From positions 1-63,425 of the forward strand of contig CANRHD010000012.1 of the NCBI GenBank assembly GCA_947630285.1: a stretch of DNA of 63,425 bases, written 5' to 3'. Positions 56,321 to 63,425 of the stretch are shown piece by piece (positions within the stretch are counted from its first letter, which is position 1; each line of letters starts with the position of its first letter). The DNA is from an uncultured Clostridia bacterium. Its GTDB lineage: Bacteria; Bacillota; Clostridia; Oscillospirales; Acutalibacteraceae. The notes under the pieces were generated by a model. It saw only the letters and a program-made list of their open reading frames with translations, had not been told where the DNA came from and searched no databases. The translations under genes and the position numbers were made by a program.

Positions 56321-57877
56321 TTATTTCGCGTAATCGACTATGCGGTTTTCACGAACTATATTTACCTTTATCTGCCCGGGATAATCAAGCTCTTCTTCAA
56401 TCTTCTTGACTACCTGACGGGCTATAAGTACCATCTTATCGTCGCTTACAACATCGGGCTTAACCATTATGCGAACCTCACGGCCTGCCTGAATTGCGAA
56501 CGATTTTTCAACGCCGTCAAACGAGGAGGCGATTTCCTCAAGCTTTTCAAGACGCTTGATGTAATTCTGGACATTCTCACGCCTTGCGCCGGGTCTTGAA
56601 GCCGAAACTGCGTCCGCCGCCTGAACAAGGCAGGCAACTACCGTTTTCGCCTCAATATCCCCATGGTGTGCGGCAATAGCGTGGATAACGCTCTCGTTTT
56701 CCTTATATTTCTTTGCCGCCTCAACGCCGAGCTCAATATGCGTGCCGTCAACCTCATGGTCGAGCGCCTTGCCTATATCGTGCAAAAGGCCGGCTCTTTT
56801 TGCCGTTTTAACATCGGCGCCCAGCTCGGCGGCCATAAGCCCTGCAATATAAGAGACTTCAAGGGAGTGGTTAAGTACATTCTGACCGTAGCTTGTGCGG
56901 TATTTAAGCTTACCGAGAAGCTTGACAAGCTCGGGGGAAATGCCGTTTACGCCGGCGTCGATAACCGCCCTTTCGCCTGTCTGACGGATAGTCTGCTCAA
57001 CCTCACGCTTGGCCTTTTCATACATCTCCTCAATCCGTGCCGGGTGTATTCTTCCGTCGGCAATGAGTTTTTCAAGAGTAATCCTTGCAATTTCACGGCG
57101 CACGGGGTCAAAGCTTGAAACGGTGATGGCCTCCGGCGTGTCGTCGATAATAAGGTCAACGCCCGTAATGGTTTCAAGCGTTCTGACATTGCGCCCCTCA
57201 CGGCCTATAATGCGGCCCTTCATATCATCGTTGGGCAGTGTTACAACGGAAACTGTCGCCTCCGCCGTATGGTCTGCGGCACAGCGCTGGATTGCGGTTG
57301 AGATTATCTCCCTTGCAAGCGAATCAGCCTCGTCCTTGGTTCTCTGCTGATACTCCATAATCTTGACGGCCTTTTCGTGAACAAGCTCCTCGTCAAGGTT
57401 TTGCAAAAGTACGGTTTTCGCCTGCTCTCTTGTGTATCCCGATACCTTTTCGAGCATTTCAAACTGACTTTTCTTTATGGACTCGGCTTCCTGCAATCTG
57501 TCTTCGACTTCTTTAAGCTTTTGGCTTAAAGTTTCTTCTTTTTTCTCGATATTTTCCGTCTTTTTATCGAGCGATTCTTCTTTTTGAATTAATCTTCTTT
57601 CCTGTCTTTGAATCTCCGCACGCCGTTCTTTAATATCCTTGTCCGCTTCGCTTCTCAAGGTATGGATTTCGTCCTTTGCCTCAAGTATGGACTCCCTTTT
57701 TTTATTCTCGGCGGTCTGAACAGCCTGGTTTACTATTCTTGTGGCCTCCTCCGTAGCGGAACCTATGGCCGCCTCAGCGACCTTTTTGCGGTGTATTCCG
57801 CCGAGGATAAAGCCGACTACGCCGAAAACGACTGCGGTTATAACAACAGCAATTACTGTAATAATAGCAGAATTCAA
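56321..57877 (-). CDS. rny: Ribonuclease Y
   Basis: Membrane-anchored endoribonuclease that starts mRNA decay. About 518 residues: an N-terminal membrane helix ([18 protein letters not shown]), a long charged coiled coil (about residues 25-200), a KH domain with [13 protein letters not shown], and an HD domain with [14 protein letters not shown]. The start is unusual. The best-placed ATG after GGAGG is in a different frame, so the in-frame choices are a TTG at 57877 (11-base spacing, gives MNSAII like homologues) or a GTG at 57889 inside the ribosome site. TTG is preferred here. Confidence 0.93.
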   Translation of the reverse strand: MNSAIITVIAVVITAVVFGVVGFILGGIHRKKVAEAAIGSATEEATRIVNQAVQTAENKKRESILEAKDEIHTLRSEADKDIKERRAEIQRQERRLIQKEESLDKKTENIEKKEETLSQKLKEVEDRLQEAESIKKSQFEMLEKVSGYTREQAKTVLLQNLDEELVHEKAVKIMEYQQRTKDEADSLAREIISTAIQRCAADHTAEATVSVVTLPNDDMKGRIIGREGRNVRTLETITGVDLIIDDTPEAITVSSFDPVRREIARITLEKLIADGRIHPARIEEMYEKAKREVEQTIRQTGERAVIDAGVNGISPELVKLLGKLKYRTSYGQNVLNHSLEVSYIAGLMAAELGADVKTAKRAGLLHDIGKALDHEVDGTHIELGVEAAKKYKENESVIHAIAAHHGDIEAKTVVACLVQAADAVSASRPGARRENVQNYIKRLEKLEEIASSFDGVEKSFAIQAGREVRIMVKPDVVSDDKMVLIARQVVKKIEEELDYPGQIKVNIVRENRIVDYAK

Positions 57878-58079
57878 AAAACATTGCACCTCCTTGTTTA
57901 AAATTAACCTATTTTCAAATAAATGTTAAATTATTTGCAACCGACAATATACACTTTTTCGCATAATTGTACATTATCTTAGATATTTTATAACTTTTCG
58001 CTTGTTATGTCAAGTGCAAGCGCCCAATATTGAGTAAAATATCGGCTGATTTTTTTGGCGCACGGATATAAACCGGGTC

Positions 58080-59474
58080 TTAATTTACGGCCTCGCCGCT
58101 GACTATATTTTTAAGCCAATCGCCCCGTTTAACGAATATAAAGCCCAAAACACATTTGAGCAAATTGACAGTCTGGACTATAGCGAACATAGGCAAAACA
58201 GGTATTGAGGTAAATCTGCTTATAATAAACGCCGTGGGTACGCTTACGCACCAGACGAACACGCTGTCGAACAGCAGAGTTATAAACACCTTTCCTCCCG
58301 AACGCAGGGTAAAATACGAGGCGTTTGCAAAGGCGTCTATGGGCATCGCTACCGCAATTATCTGCATAAGCCTTGTCGCAAGGAGCTTCACCTGATCGGT
58401 TGTGTTGTATATTTCGGGTATAAACTCGGCGCACAGGGCAAATGCGGCGCCTATTACCACGCTTATCATTAAAGACAGCGCAATAAGCTTTATACTGCTC
58501 TGCTTGGCCTGCCTGTGTTCGTTTGCACCGAGCATCTGGCCTATTATAATGCCTATTGAAACGCCCACCGACATAAACGAAACGGAAAAGACATTGTAAA
58601 AGGTCTGCGCTATGTTGTTTGCGGCGACGACATCGAGACTTCTCACGGAATAGCATTGGCTCAGCGCCGCCATTCCAGCCGACCAAAGCGTTTCGTTTAC
58701 CATAAGGGGCATACCTTTTATTATTATCTGCTTCACAAGCTTTAAGGGGACCTTCAGGCTTGCGTATGCTCCGTTTATGAACGGAGCTTCCCTCTTGTGC
58801 AGGTGGACAAACGCCGCAACTATTATAAGCTCTGCAAATCTTGAAATCACCGTGGCTATGGCGGCGCCGTCTACGCCGAGTCTCGGTGCGCCGAAGTGTC
58901 CGAAAATCAGTATATAATTGAGCGAAAAATTAACCGCTACCGCCGAAATGCCTGCAACCATGGGAATAACGGGCCGTTCGATTTCCCTCATGGTGCTTGA
59001 ATAGCATTGGGAAAGCGCATACGGCCAAAATCCGAGCATCATAAGCCTTATGTATTTGAGCGCAAATTCAAGCGAAGCGGCGGCGTCGTTCACATCGCCC
59101 TCGCCCTGCAAATAAAGGTTTACAAGTCCCCTGCCGAACACGGCAAAAATAAAAATTCCGACAGCGCAGATAAAAGTGCAGAAAATTATTTTGAACCTGA
59201 ATGTATTTCTTACGCCCTCGTTATCCCTGTTGCCGTAAAACTGCGAAGAAAATATGCCTGCGCCCGAAATAGCGCCGAAAAGGCACAGGTTAAAGACAAA
59301 AATGAGCTGATTTGAAATAGCCACGCCCGTCATTTCTACCGTGCCTATCCTGCCTACCATAACATTGTCAAGCATATTTACAAAATTTGTAATGCCCGTC
59401 TGTAACATAATGGGCAGCATCAGCTTAAATACTCTTTTATAAAAATCCTTTGTTCCTATAAACTTATTTAACAA
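58080..59474 (-). CDS. MATE-family multidrug/metabolite exporter
   Basis: A 464-residue protein with twelve hydrophobic segments and the MATE pattern: LMLPIMLQTGITNFVNMLDNVMVGRIG at the first helix and an internal repeat beginning LIIKGMPLMVNETLWSAGMAALSQ near the middle. It should export organic cations or other small molecules by sodium or proton antiport; the substrate is not predictable. A TTG at 59474, 8 bases after AAAGAGG, is preferred over the more distant ATG at 59534, which has no ribosome site. Confidence 0.9.
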   Translation of the reverse strand: MLNKFIGTKDFYKRVFKLMLPIMLQTGITNFVNMLDNVMVGRIGTVEMTGVAISNQLIFVFNLCLFGAISGAGIFSSQFYGNRDNEGVRNTFRFKIIFCTFICAVGIFIFAVFGRGLVNLYLQGEGDVNDAAASLEFALKYIRLMMLGFWPYALSQCYSSTMREIERPVIPMVAGISAVAVNFSLNYILIFGHFGAPRLGVDGAAIATVISRFAELIIVAAFVHLHKREAPFINGAYASLKVPLKLVKQIIIKGMPLMVNETLWSAGMAALSQCYSVRSLDVVAANNIAQTFYNVFSVSFMSVGVSIGIIIGQMLGANEHRQAKQSSIKLIALSLMISVVIGAAFALCAEFIPEIYNTTDQVKLLATRLMQIIAVAMPIDAFANASYFTLRSGGKVFITLLFDSVFVWCVSVPTAFIISRFTSIPVLPMFAIVQTVNLLKCVLGFIFVKRGDWLKNIVSGEAVN

Positions 59475-59577
59475 GTTGACAACCTCTTTATACAAAATCC
59501 CGTCTATTTTAACATACAACGGCGGTGTGTTCAAGGAATTTGTTTAATTGCCCATAAAATTTACTTTGAAAATTAAG

Positions 59578-59606
59578 GTGAACCCCATGCGTGGGTTCCC
59601 CTCCGA
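59578..59606 (+). repeat. Isolated palindromic module of the dispersed repeat
   Basis: GAACCCC-ATGCG-TGGGTTC followed by CCC is the same first palindrome that opens copy 4 of the repeat (61515-61540); the other modules are absent here. Confidence 0.5.
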
Positions 59607-59626
59607 AAAAAAGTTTACAACAAATT

Positions 59627-59661
59627 ACGGCGGCAGGAAAAATCCTGCCGCCGTAGCCGTT
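59627..59661. terminator. Terminator of the nifS-nifU unit
   Basis: ACGGCGGCAGGA (59627-59638) pairs perfectly with TCCTGCCGCCGT (59643-59654) around a 4-nt loop. T-rich sequence follows on the plus strand (GTTTTTTC) and, more weakly, on the minus strand. It lies 15 bases past the nifU stop. Confidence 0.75.
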
Positions 59662-59668
59662 TTTTCTT

Positions 59669-60103
59669 TTATTCTGCGTGGTGATGCTCGTAATTACAGC
59701 AGTCCTCAACAAAAAGGCTCTTGTCGTACTCAATGCCGTGCTTTTCATAGTAATCCTTAATTGCCGCCTTGATTGCCTCCTCGGCAAGCACCGAGCAGTG
59801 GATTTTAACGGCAGGGAGCCCGTCAAGCGCCTCTACAACCGCCTTGTTTGTAAGCTTGAGCGCCTCTGAAATGGGCTTGCCCTTGATCATATCGGTTGCC
59901 ATTGACGAGGTTGCTATTGCGGAGGCACAGCCGTAGGTGTTGAATTTGACATCGGTTATTATATCGTTTTCAACCTTGATATACATTTTCATAATATCGC
60001 CGCACTTTGCGTTGCCGACCTCGCCTACGCCGTCGGCGTCGTCAATTTTTCCGACATTGTGAGGGGTTGCAAAATGCTCCATTACCTTTTCCGAATATTC
60101 CAT
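59669..60103 (-). CDS. nifU: Iron-sulfur cluster scaffold protein, NifU/IscU-like
   Basis: A 144-residue scaffold on which 2Fe-2S or 4Fe-4S clusters are assembled. Conserved cysteines Cys34 (AKCGD), Cys59 (TYGCASA) and Cys103 (IHCSVLAEE) are present, as in clostridial NifU-like proteins. The tail ends in a CCNYEHHHAE segment rich in Cys and His. Its ATG shares one base with the nifS stop, so the pair is translationally coupled. Confidence 0.93.
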   Translation of the reverse strand: MEYSEKVMEHFATPHNVGKIDDADGVGEVGNAKCGDIMKMYIKVENDIITDVKFNTYGCASAIATSSMATDMIKGKPISEALKLTNKAVVEALDGLPAVKIHCSVLAEEAIKAAIKDYYEKHGIEYDKSLFVEDCCNYEHHHAE

Positions 60104-61287
60104 TATACATTACCTCTTTCTTTCTGTATTCTCTCCCAAAGCGGAGACATAGAGCGCAGTCTTTCTATAATTTCCGGCACGCAGTCAATTATATAATCAA
60201 TTTCCTCCTGCGTGTTGTCCTCGCACAGCGTAAGCCTTAACGAGCCGTGTGCGACCTCATGCTTCAAACCTATTGCGAGCAAAACATGGCTCGGGTCGAG
60301 CGAACCGGAGGTGCAGGCCGAGCCTGATGAAGCGGAAACGCCTTTCATATCAAGATATAGCAAAAGCGATTCTCCCTCAACGCCCTCAAAGCTTATGTTT
60401 ACATTGCCGGGCAGTCTGTTTTCCCTGTCGCCGTTTAATCTGCTTGACTCTATTTTAAGAAGTCCGTCTATGAGCCTGTTTCTCAGAGCGGTCATCTTTT
60501 TCATACTGCTTTCAAGGTTCTCGTTCGCCTCTTTCAAAGCGGCCGCCATACCTGCCATGGCGTACACGGCCTCCGTACCTGCTCTCCTGCCGCTTTCCTG
60601 CGCTCCGCCCTCAATAAGATTAGGTATTCTTATTCCCTTTCTTATATAGAGCGCTCCTATTCCCTTGGGCCCGTGGAACTTGTGGCTTGACATTGAAAGC
60701 ATATCAATATTCTGCGCCTTTACATCTATGGGCAGATGTCCCACCGCCTGAACTGCGTCCGTATGGAAAATAACGCCCTTTTCGCGGCAAATTGCGCCTA
60801 TTTCCGAAATGGGCTGAATTGTGCCTATTTCATTGTTTGCGTACATTATTGTGACAAGGGCCGTGTCGTCCCTTATTGCATTTTTAACATCATCGGGCCT
60901 TACAATGCCGTTTTCATAAACGGGCAGATAGGTGATTTCACAGCCGAACAGCTCCTCAAGCCTTTTTACGGTATGCAAAACCGCATGGTGTTCAAAGGCG
61001 GAAGTGATTATGTGCTTCTTCCCCTTTTTCGCCATCATTTCCGCAACGCCCTTAATTGCCCAGTTGTCGGCCTCACTGCCGCCGGAGGTAAAATAGACCT
61101 CGTCCGCACGGGCGTTAATTACCTCGGCCACCGTCTCCCGTGCCGCCTTAACGCCTCGGTGAGCCTGCTGACCTATATCGTAAAGGCTTGAAGCGTTACC
61201 GAAAGTGTCGGTAAGGTAAGGCATCATTGCGTCAAGCGCAGTTTTTGACAGCTTGGTGGTAGCCGCATTATCCGCATAAACTTTCAT
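60103..61287 (-). CDS. nifS: Cysteine desulfurase, NifS-like
   Basis: PLP enzyme that removes sulfur from cysteine for Fe-S assembly. The 394-residue protein has [40 protein letters not shown], the PLP-lysine segment [19 protein letters not shown], and the mobile-loop cysteine in [13 protein letters not shown]. All catalytic residues are present. The gene precedes nifU in one unit. No iscR gene is adjacent, yet a strong palindrome overlaps its promoter. Confidence 0.94.
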   Translation of the reverse strand: MKVYADNAATTKLSKTALDAMMPYLTDTFGNASSLYDIGQQAHRGVKAARETVAEVINARADEVYFTSGGSEADNWAIKGVAEMMAKKGKKHIITSAFEHHAVLHTVKRLEELFGCEITYLPVYENGIVRPDDVKNAIRDDTALVTIMYANNEIGTIQPISEIGAICREKGVIFHTDAVQAVGHLPIDVKAQNIDMLSMSSHKFHGPKGIGALYIRKGIRIPNLIEGGAQESGRRAGTEAVYAMAGMAAALKEANENLESSMKKMTALRNRLIDGLLKIESSRLNGDRENRLPGNVNISFEGVEGESLLLYLDMKGVSASSGSACTSGSLDPSHVLLAIGLKHEVAHGSLRLTLCEDNTQEEIDYIIDCVPEIIERLRSMSPLWERIQKERGNV

Positions 61288-61336
61288 ATTAACAACTCTT
61301 TTCCAAAATTCATACTTTTTTTATCGGAATTAAAAT

Positions 61337-61367
61337 ATATCATACAGCAATAGTATGATATTGTCAA
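61337..61367 (-). promoter_or_regulatory. nifS promoter with overlapping palindromic operator
   Basis: On the minus strand: TTGACA (61367-61362), 17-nt spacer, TATGAT (61344-61339). A palindrome with perfect 9-bp arms, ATATCATAC (61337-61345) and GTATGATAT (61353-61361), separated by 7 bases, covers the -10 box and spacer. A repressor bound here would block RNA polymerase. IscR- or other Rrf2-type control is an inference from the gene's function. Confidence 0.75.
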
Positions 61368-61439
61368 TATAATTTTATTACATATTTTAACTGCGGATTA
61401 AAAATTTTCTTGTCACTTGTGTTAAATAAAAAAAGAAAA

Positions 61440-61735
61440 AGCCCCCGTAGGAGCTTTCGGTGTGTAGAAAAAGTATGTGTTACTTGGCAATATGTACAAA
61501 AGGAATAAGATTATGGGGAACCCCAATGCGTGGGTTCCCCACCGCAAAACAGTCCCCCGGACTGTTTTGCGCCCCTCCTGCGCTCTTTGAAGCACAGGTG
61601 TTTCGCAGTCTGCGGACTGCGCCGAGGGCGTTGCCCCTCGACCCCACCGCCTTTTGAAAAAGGCGGACGAAAACTTTTAGACATTTTGCTATCACAAAAC
61701 AGTTTATTTACAGGCTAAAATTCCCCGTAGGAGCT
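61440..61735 (+). repeat. Dispersed modular palindromic repeat, copy 4 (most complete)
   Basis: Begins with GTATGTGTTACTTGG and CACAAAAGGAATAAG-like sequence. It then carries the palindromes GGGGAACCCC.../GGGTTCCCC, AAAACAGTC/GACTGTTTT, GCAGTC/GACTGC and the GAGGG/CCCTC arm. It ends with GGCGGACGAAAACTTTTAG and TGCTATCACAAAACAGTTTA. It fills most of the gap between nifS and queH; the nifS promoter occupies 61337-61367. Short frames inside are not supported. Confidence 0.8.
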
Positions 61736-61752
61736 TTAATTTTAAATAAATA

Positions 61753-62364
61753 TCAATCGAACCAAATTGAATATTTACAGCCGCAGTAATTTTGGCGGTA
61801 CAGGCCGAACTCGTTTGAAAGCTCTATCGAGCGCTTATATCCCTCTTTTTTCTTGAAATCGGAAAAGAGATATTTCACGCCGTATTCTTCCTGAAGCTGT
61901 GCGCCTATTTCATTTAAAAGCTCGGCATTTTTGTGCGGACTCACGGAAAGGGTCGTGCAGAAATAGTCTGCGCCCGTCTCCCTCGCCTTTTTAGCCGTCT
62001 CTTCAAGCCTCAGGCGGTAGCACTCGGTACAGCGTCTGCCGCCCTCTCTCTCGTTTTCAAGACCCTTTACACGGCTGAAAAACTCTTCCTGATCATATTC
62101 AGCTTTTATAAAATCCGTTTCATTGGGAAAGGTCATATTTTTTAAAAGCTTGTCAAACTGTCCGAGCCTTTTTTCGTATTCCTCTTTAGGATAAATATTG
62201 GGGTTGTAGAAATAAAGCCTCAGCCTGAAATGATCCTTAAGCCGTTCCAAAACTGCGCTTGAACACGGCGCACAACAGCATTGAAGCAAAAGCACAGGCT
62301 TTTCCCCTGTGCTTTCTAACCTCGCTATTTCCTCTTCCATTTTAAGCTGGAAATTTGTTTTCAT
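61753..62364 (-). CDS. queH: Epoxyqueuosine reductase QueH
   Basis: Reduces epoxyqueuosine to queuosine in tRNA; the non-orthologous alternative to QueG. The 203-residue protein has LLQCCCAPCSSAVLERLKDHF with the cysteine cluster near residue 29, YFYNPNIYPKEEYEKR, CTECYRLRLEETAKKA near residue 123, and YCGCKYSIWF at the C-terminus, covering the conserved cysteines that bind the 4Fe-4S cluster and metal. Its ATG overlaps the stop of the upstream membrane-protein gene by 4 bases. Confidence 0.92.
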   Translation of the reverse strand: MKTNFQLKMEEEIARLESTGEKPVLLLQCCCAPCSSAVLERLKDHFRLRLYFYNPNIYPKEEYEKRLGQFDKLLKNMTFPNETDFIKAEYDQEEFFSRVKGLENEREGGRRCTECYRLRLEETAKKARETGADYFCTTLSVSPHKNAELLNEIGAQLQEEYGVKYLFSDFKKKEGYKRSIELSNEFGLYRQNYCGCKYSIWFD

Positions 62365-63137
62365 ACATTTACCGTTTCTTCCGCTTTGCTTTCGGCAATT
62401 ATTTTGTTGACGCTGTTTTTGCCCTTATGGCGATAGGGAACTATTCTCAGGAAAATAATCGCAACCAGCGCTCCGCAGGTGTTGAGCACAATATCCGCCA
62501 TAGTGTCCATAAGCGGCCAGCGGTCGGGCCACCACGGGTTAAAGAGCGTAAGCTCCTTGGGAGTACCCTGTGCAAGCGCAAGCGACCAGTGCTGAGCGTC
62601 CCCTGCGGCCTGTATGTTGTTTGCCAAAAATGAACTGCGGCAGGCTATCTGGTCAAAGGTGAACTCAAAAAGCTCCCACCCCGTCGAAGCGAGGAAAGAA
62701 AAGCCCATAGCGCAGAGCAAAACTATTGAAAGCGGTATGGCGGACTTTTCCTTTTTCTGCATGGCCGTAACAATTTCATAGCCGAAGAATACGCATGCGC
62801 CGCCGCCTATGAAGTGGAGCATTACATCCCACCATCTGAAATCGTAATACCAGTTAAGATACTTGCCGCAGAAAGAGCCGCAGAAAATTCCTATAATCAG
62901 GAAGGTCTGAACCCTGGGGTCAACATACCTTAGGGAGTTTGACTTGGGCAAAAGCATAAACACTTCCCAAACGAAGGTGCAAAGGAAATTGGCGCCCACC
63001 TGAAGAGGGTCGGTAATATCGAACGGCACTCTGAAAAATCCCCTGACAAACGCATATAACAGAAGCGCCCTGAACACCCACCAAATTATAAGATCGATTT
63101 TCTTGGGAGTGTTTACAATTCTCTTAAAATATTCCAT
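62361..63137 (-). CDS. Multi-span membrane protein, unknown function
   Basis: A 258-residue protein with six or so hydrophobic segments (about residues 17-35, 45-62, 78-92, 105-122, 135-155, 215-235). Notable are FRWWDVMLHFIGGGACVFFGYE, STGWELFEFTFDQI and DRWPLMDTMADIVLNTCGALV, with conserved-looking charged residues inside helices (Asp, His, Glu). This recalls the DUF2238/YjdF-type families with an MLHF and a DT-D pattern, but I am not certain of the family. It is coupled to queH by a 4-base overlap. No role in queuosine metabolism is implied by its sequence. Confidence 0.7.
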   Translation of the reverse strand: MEYFKRIVNTPKKIDLIIWWVFRALLLYAFVRGFFRVPFDITDPLQVGANFLCTFVWEVFMLLPKSNSLRYVDPRVQTFLIIGIFCGSFCGKYLNWYYDFRWWDVMLHFIGGGACVFFGYEIVTAMQKKEKSAIPLSIVLLCAMGFSFLASTGWELFEFTFDQIACRSSFLANNIQAAGDAQHWSLALAQGTPKELTLFNPWWPDRWPLMDTMADIVLNTCGALVAIIFLRIVPYRHKGKNSVNKIIAESKAEETVNV

Positions 63138-63425
63138 AAAATACCCGATACCTTTCCTGCCACAAAGTTTTAATTACGGCAATGCGCCGTGGCTCTCATC
63201 TTGCCGCAAGCCCGTATTTTATGTAAACCGGCAAATAAAATAAAACAAAAAATTTGTTTTCCCGATATTCAAAACAGGCTGTCCTTAATTAGAATAACAT
63301 AAATATTTTAAATAGTAAAGCAAAAAAATAACCGAACCCCGTCCGCAGGTCTGCGTTGTAAATAGATATGAACCATTTAGAGTAAAAATAAAAGCAACAA
63401 TATGGTATAATGATTTTCCCGCCTT
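63138..63425. other. Intergenic end of the window
   Basis: About 290 bases without a supported gene. It contains a TTGCGGCA/TGCCGTAA hairpin (about 63175-63213) in the leader of the membrane-protein gene, AT-rich sequence beyond it, and a TATAAT (63405-63410) pointing rightward out of the window that may belong to the next gene. Confidence 0.5.

Noticed and set aside
63138-63300. PreQ1 riboswitch in front of the membrane protein-queH unit
   Set aside because: No preQ1 aptamer core was visible; only a generic GC hairpin is present.

Overview
The window looks like a chromosomal segment of a Gram-positive anaerobe of class Clostridia, most likely an Oscillospiraceae/Ruminococcaceae gut bacterium (inference). 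The grounds are Firmicute-type GGAGG ribosome sites, a T-box, a type III glutamine synthetase, pyruvate phosphate dikinase, ANTAR control of nitrogen genes, a YloU/YloV/RecG block, a dockerin-bearing BspA-like leucine-rich protein and DUF2804/GH3 glycan genes. No rRNA, tRNA or CRISPR array was seen.

Region by region. (1) 1-2.4 kb is accessory: the end of a TnpV-type transposon gene, a LytTR/DUF3021 regulator pair, a small zinc-ribbon protein, an IS256-family relic with terminal inverted repeats, and a copy of a modular palindromic repeat. (2) 2.4-18.1 kb is a nitrogen block: glnA with an ANTAR regulator on the minus strand, then gdhA, glnN, asnB-purC-purF and pyrG-carA-carB on the plus strand. 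Apart from purC, these genes either make glutamate or glutamine or spend glutamine. Control elements visible are two consensus promoters, a promoter-proximal terminator before gdhA, a terminator before glnN and an asparagine T-box before asnB. (3) 18.1-21.5 kb carries a secreted leucine-rich-repeat/dockerin protein whose promoter has a nine-G tract between the -35 and -10 boxes (a candidate phase-variable switch), and a cysteine-rich protein of unknown role. (4) 21.5-27.6 kb is an AT-rich island with a divergent XRE regulator and three tandem adenylate-forming ligases, flanked by two identical 36-nt terminators. (5) 27.7-34.2 kb holds three minus-strand genes with a glycan theme: a GH3 glycosidase, a DUF2804 protein and a GH39-like secreted protein. 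(6) 34.2-38.5 kb holds a Bro-N/Fic fusion and ppdK.

(7) 38.7-45.1 kb is one minus-strand operon, pheA-aroB-aroEK-aroQ-aroA-aroG. It is headed by a good promoter, a 15-codon leader peptide rich in Phe and Tyr, and an intrinsic terminator. This is the layout of a classical leader-peptide attenuator. (8) 45.1-63.1 kb is mostly housekeeping on the minus strand: DUF3795, Nudix, rlmD, an M23/LysM/G5 protein, a decayed glycosidase fragment, recG-yloV-yloU, a solute-binding lipoprotein, ymdB, rny, a MATE exporter, nifS-nifU with a strong palindromic operator, queH and a membrane protein.

The most noteworthy items are the Phe/Tyr leader-peptide attenuator, the poly-G promoter of the surface protein, the three-ligase island between identical terminators, the glutamine-economy gene block, and the family of dispersed palindromic repeats. 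All family assignments come from reading motifs by eye; no database search was run.
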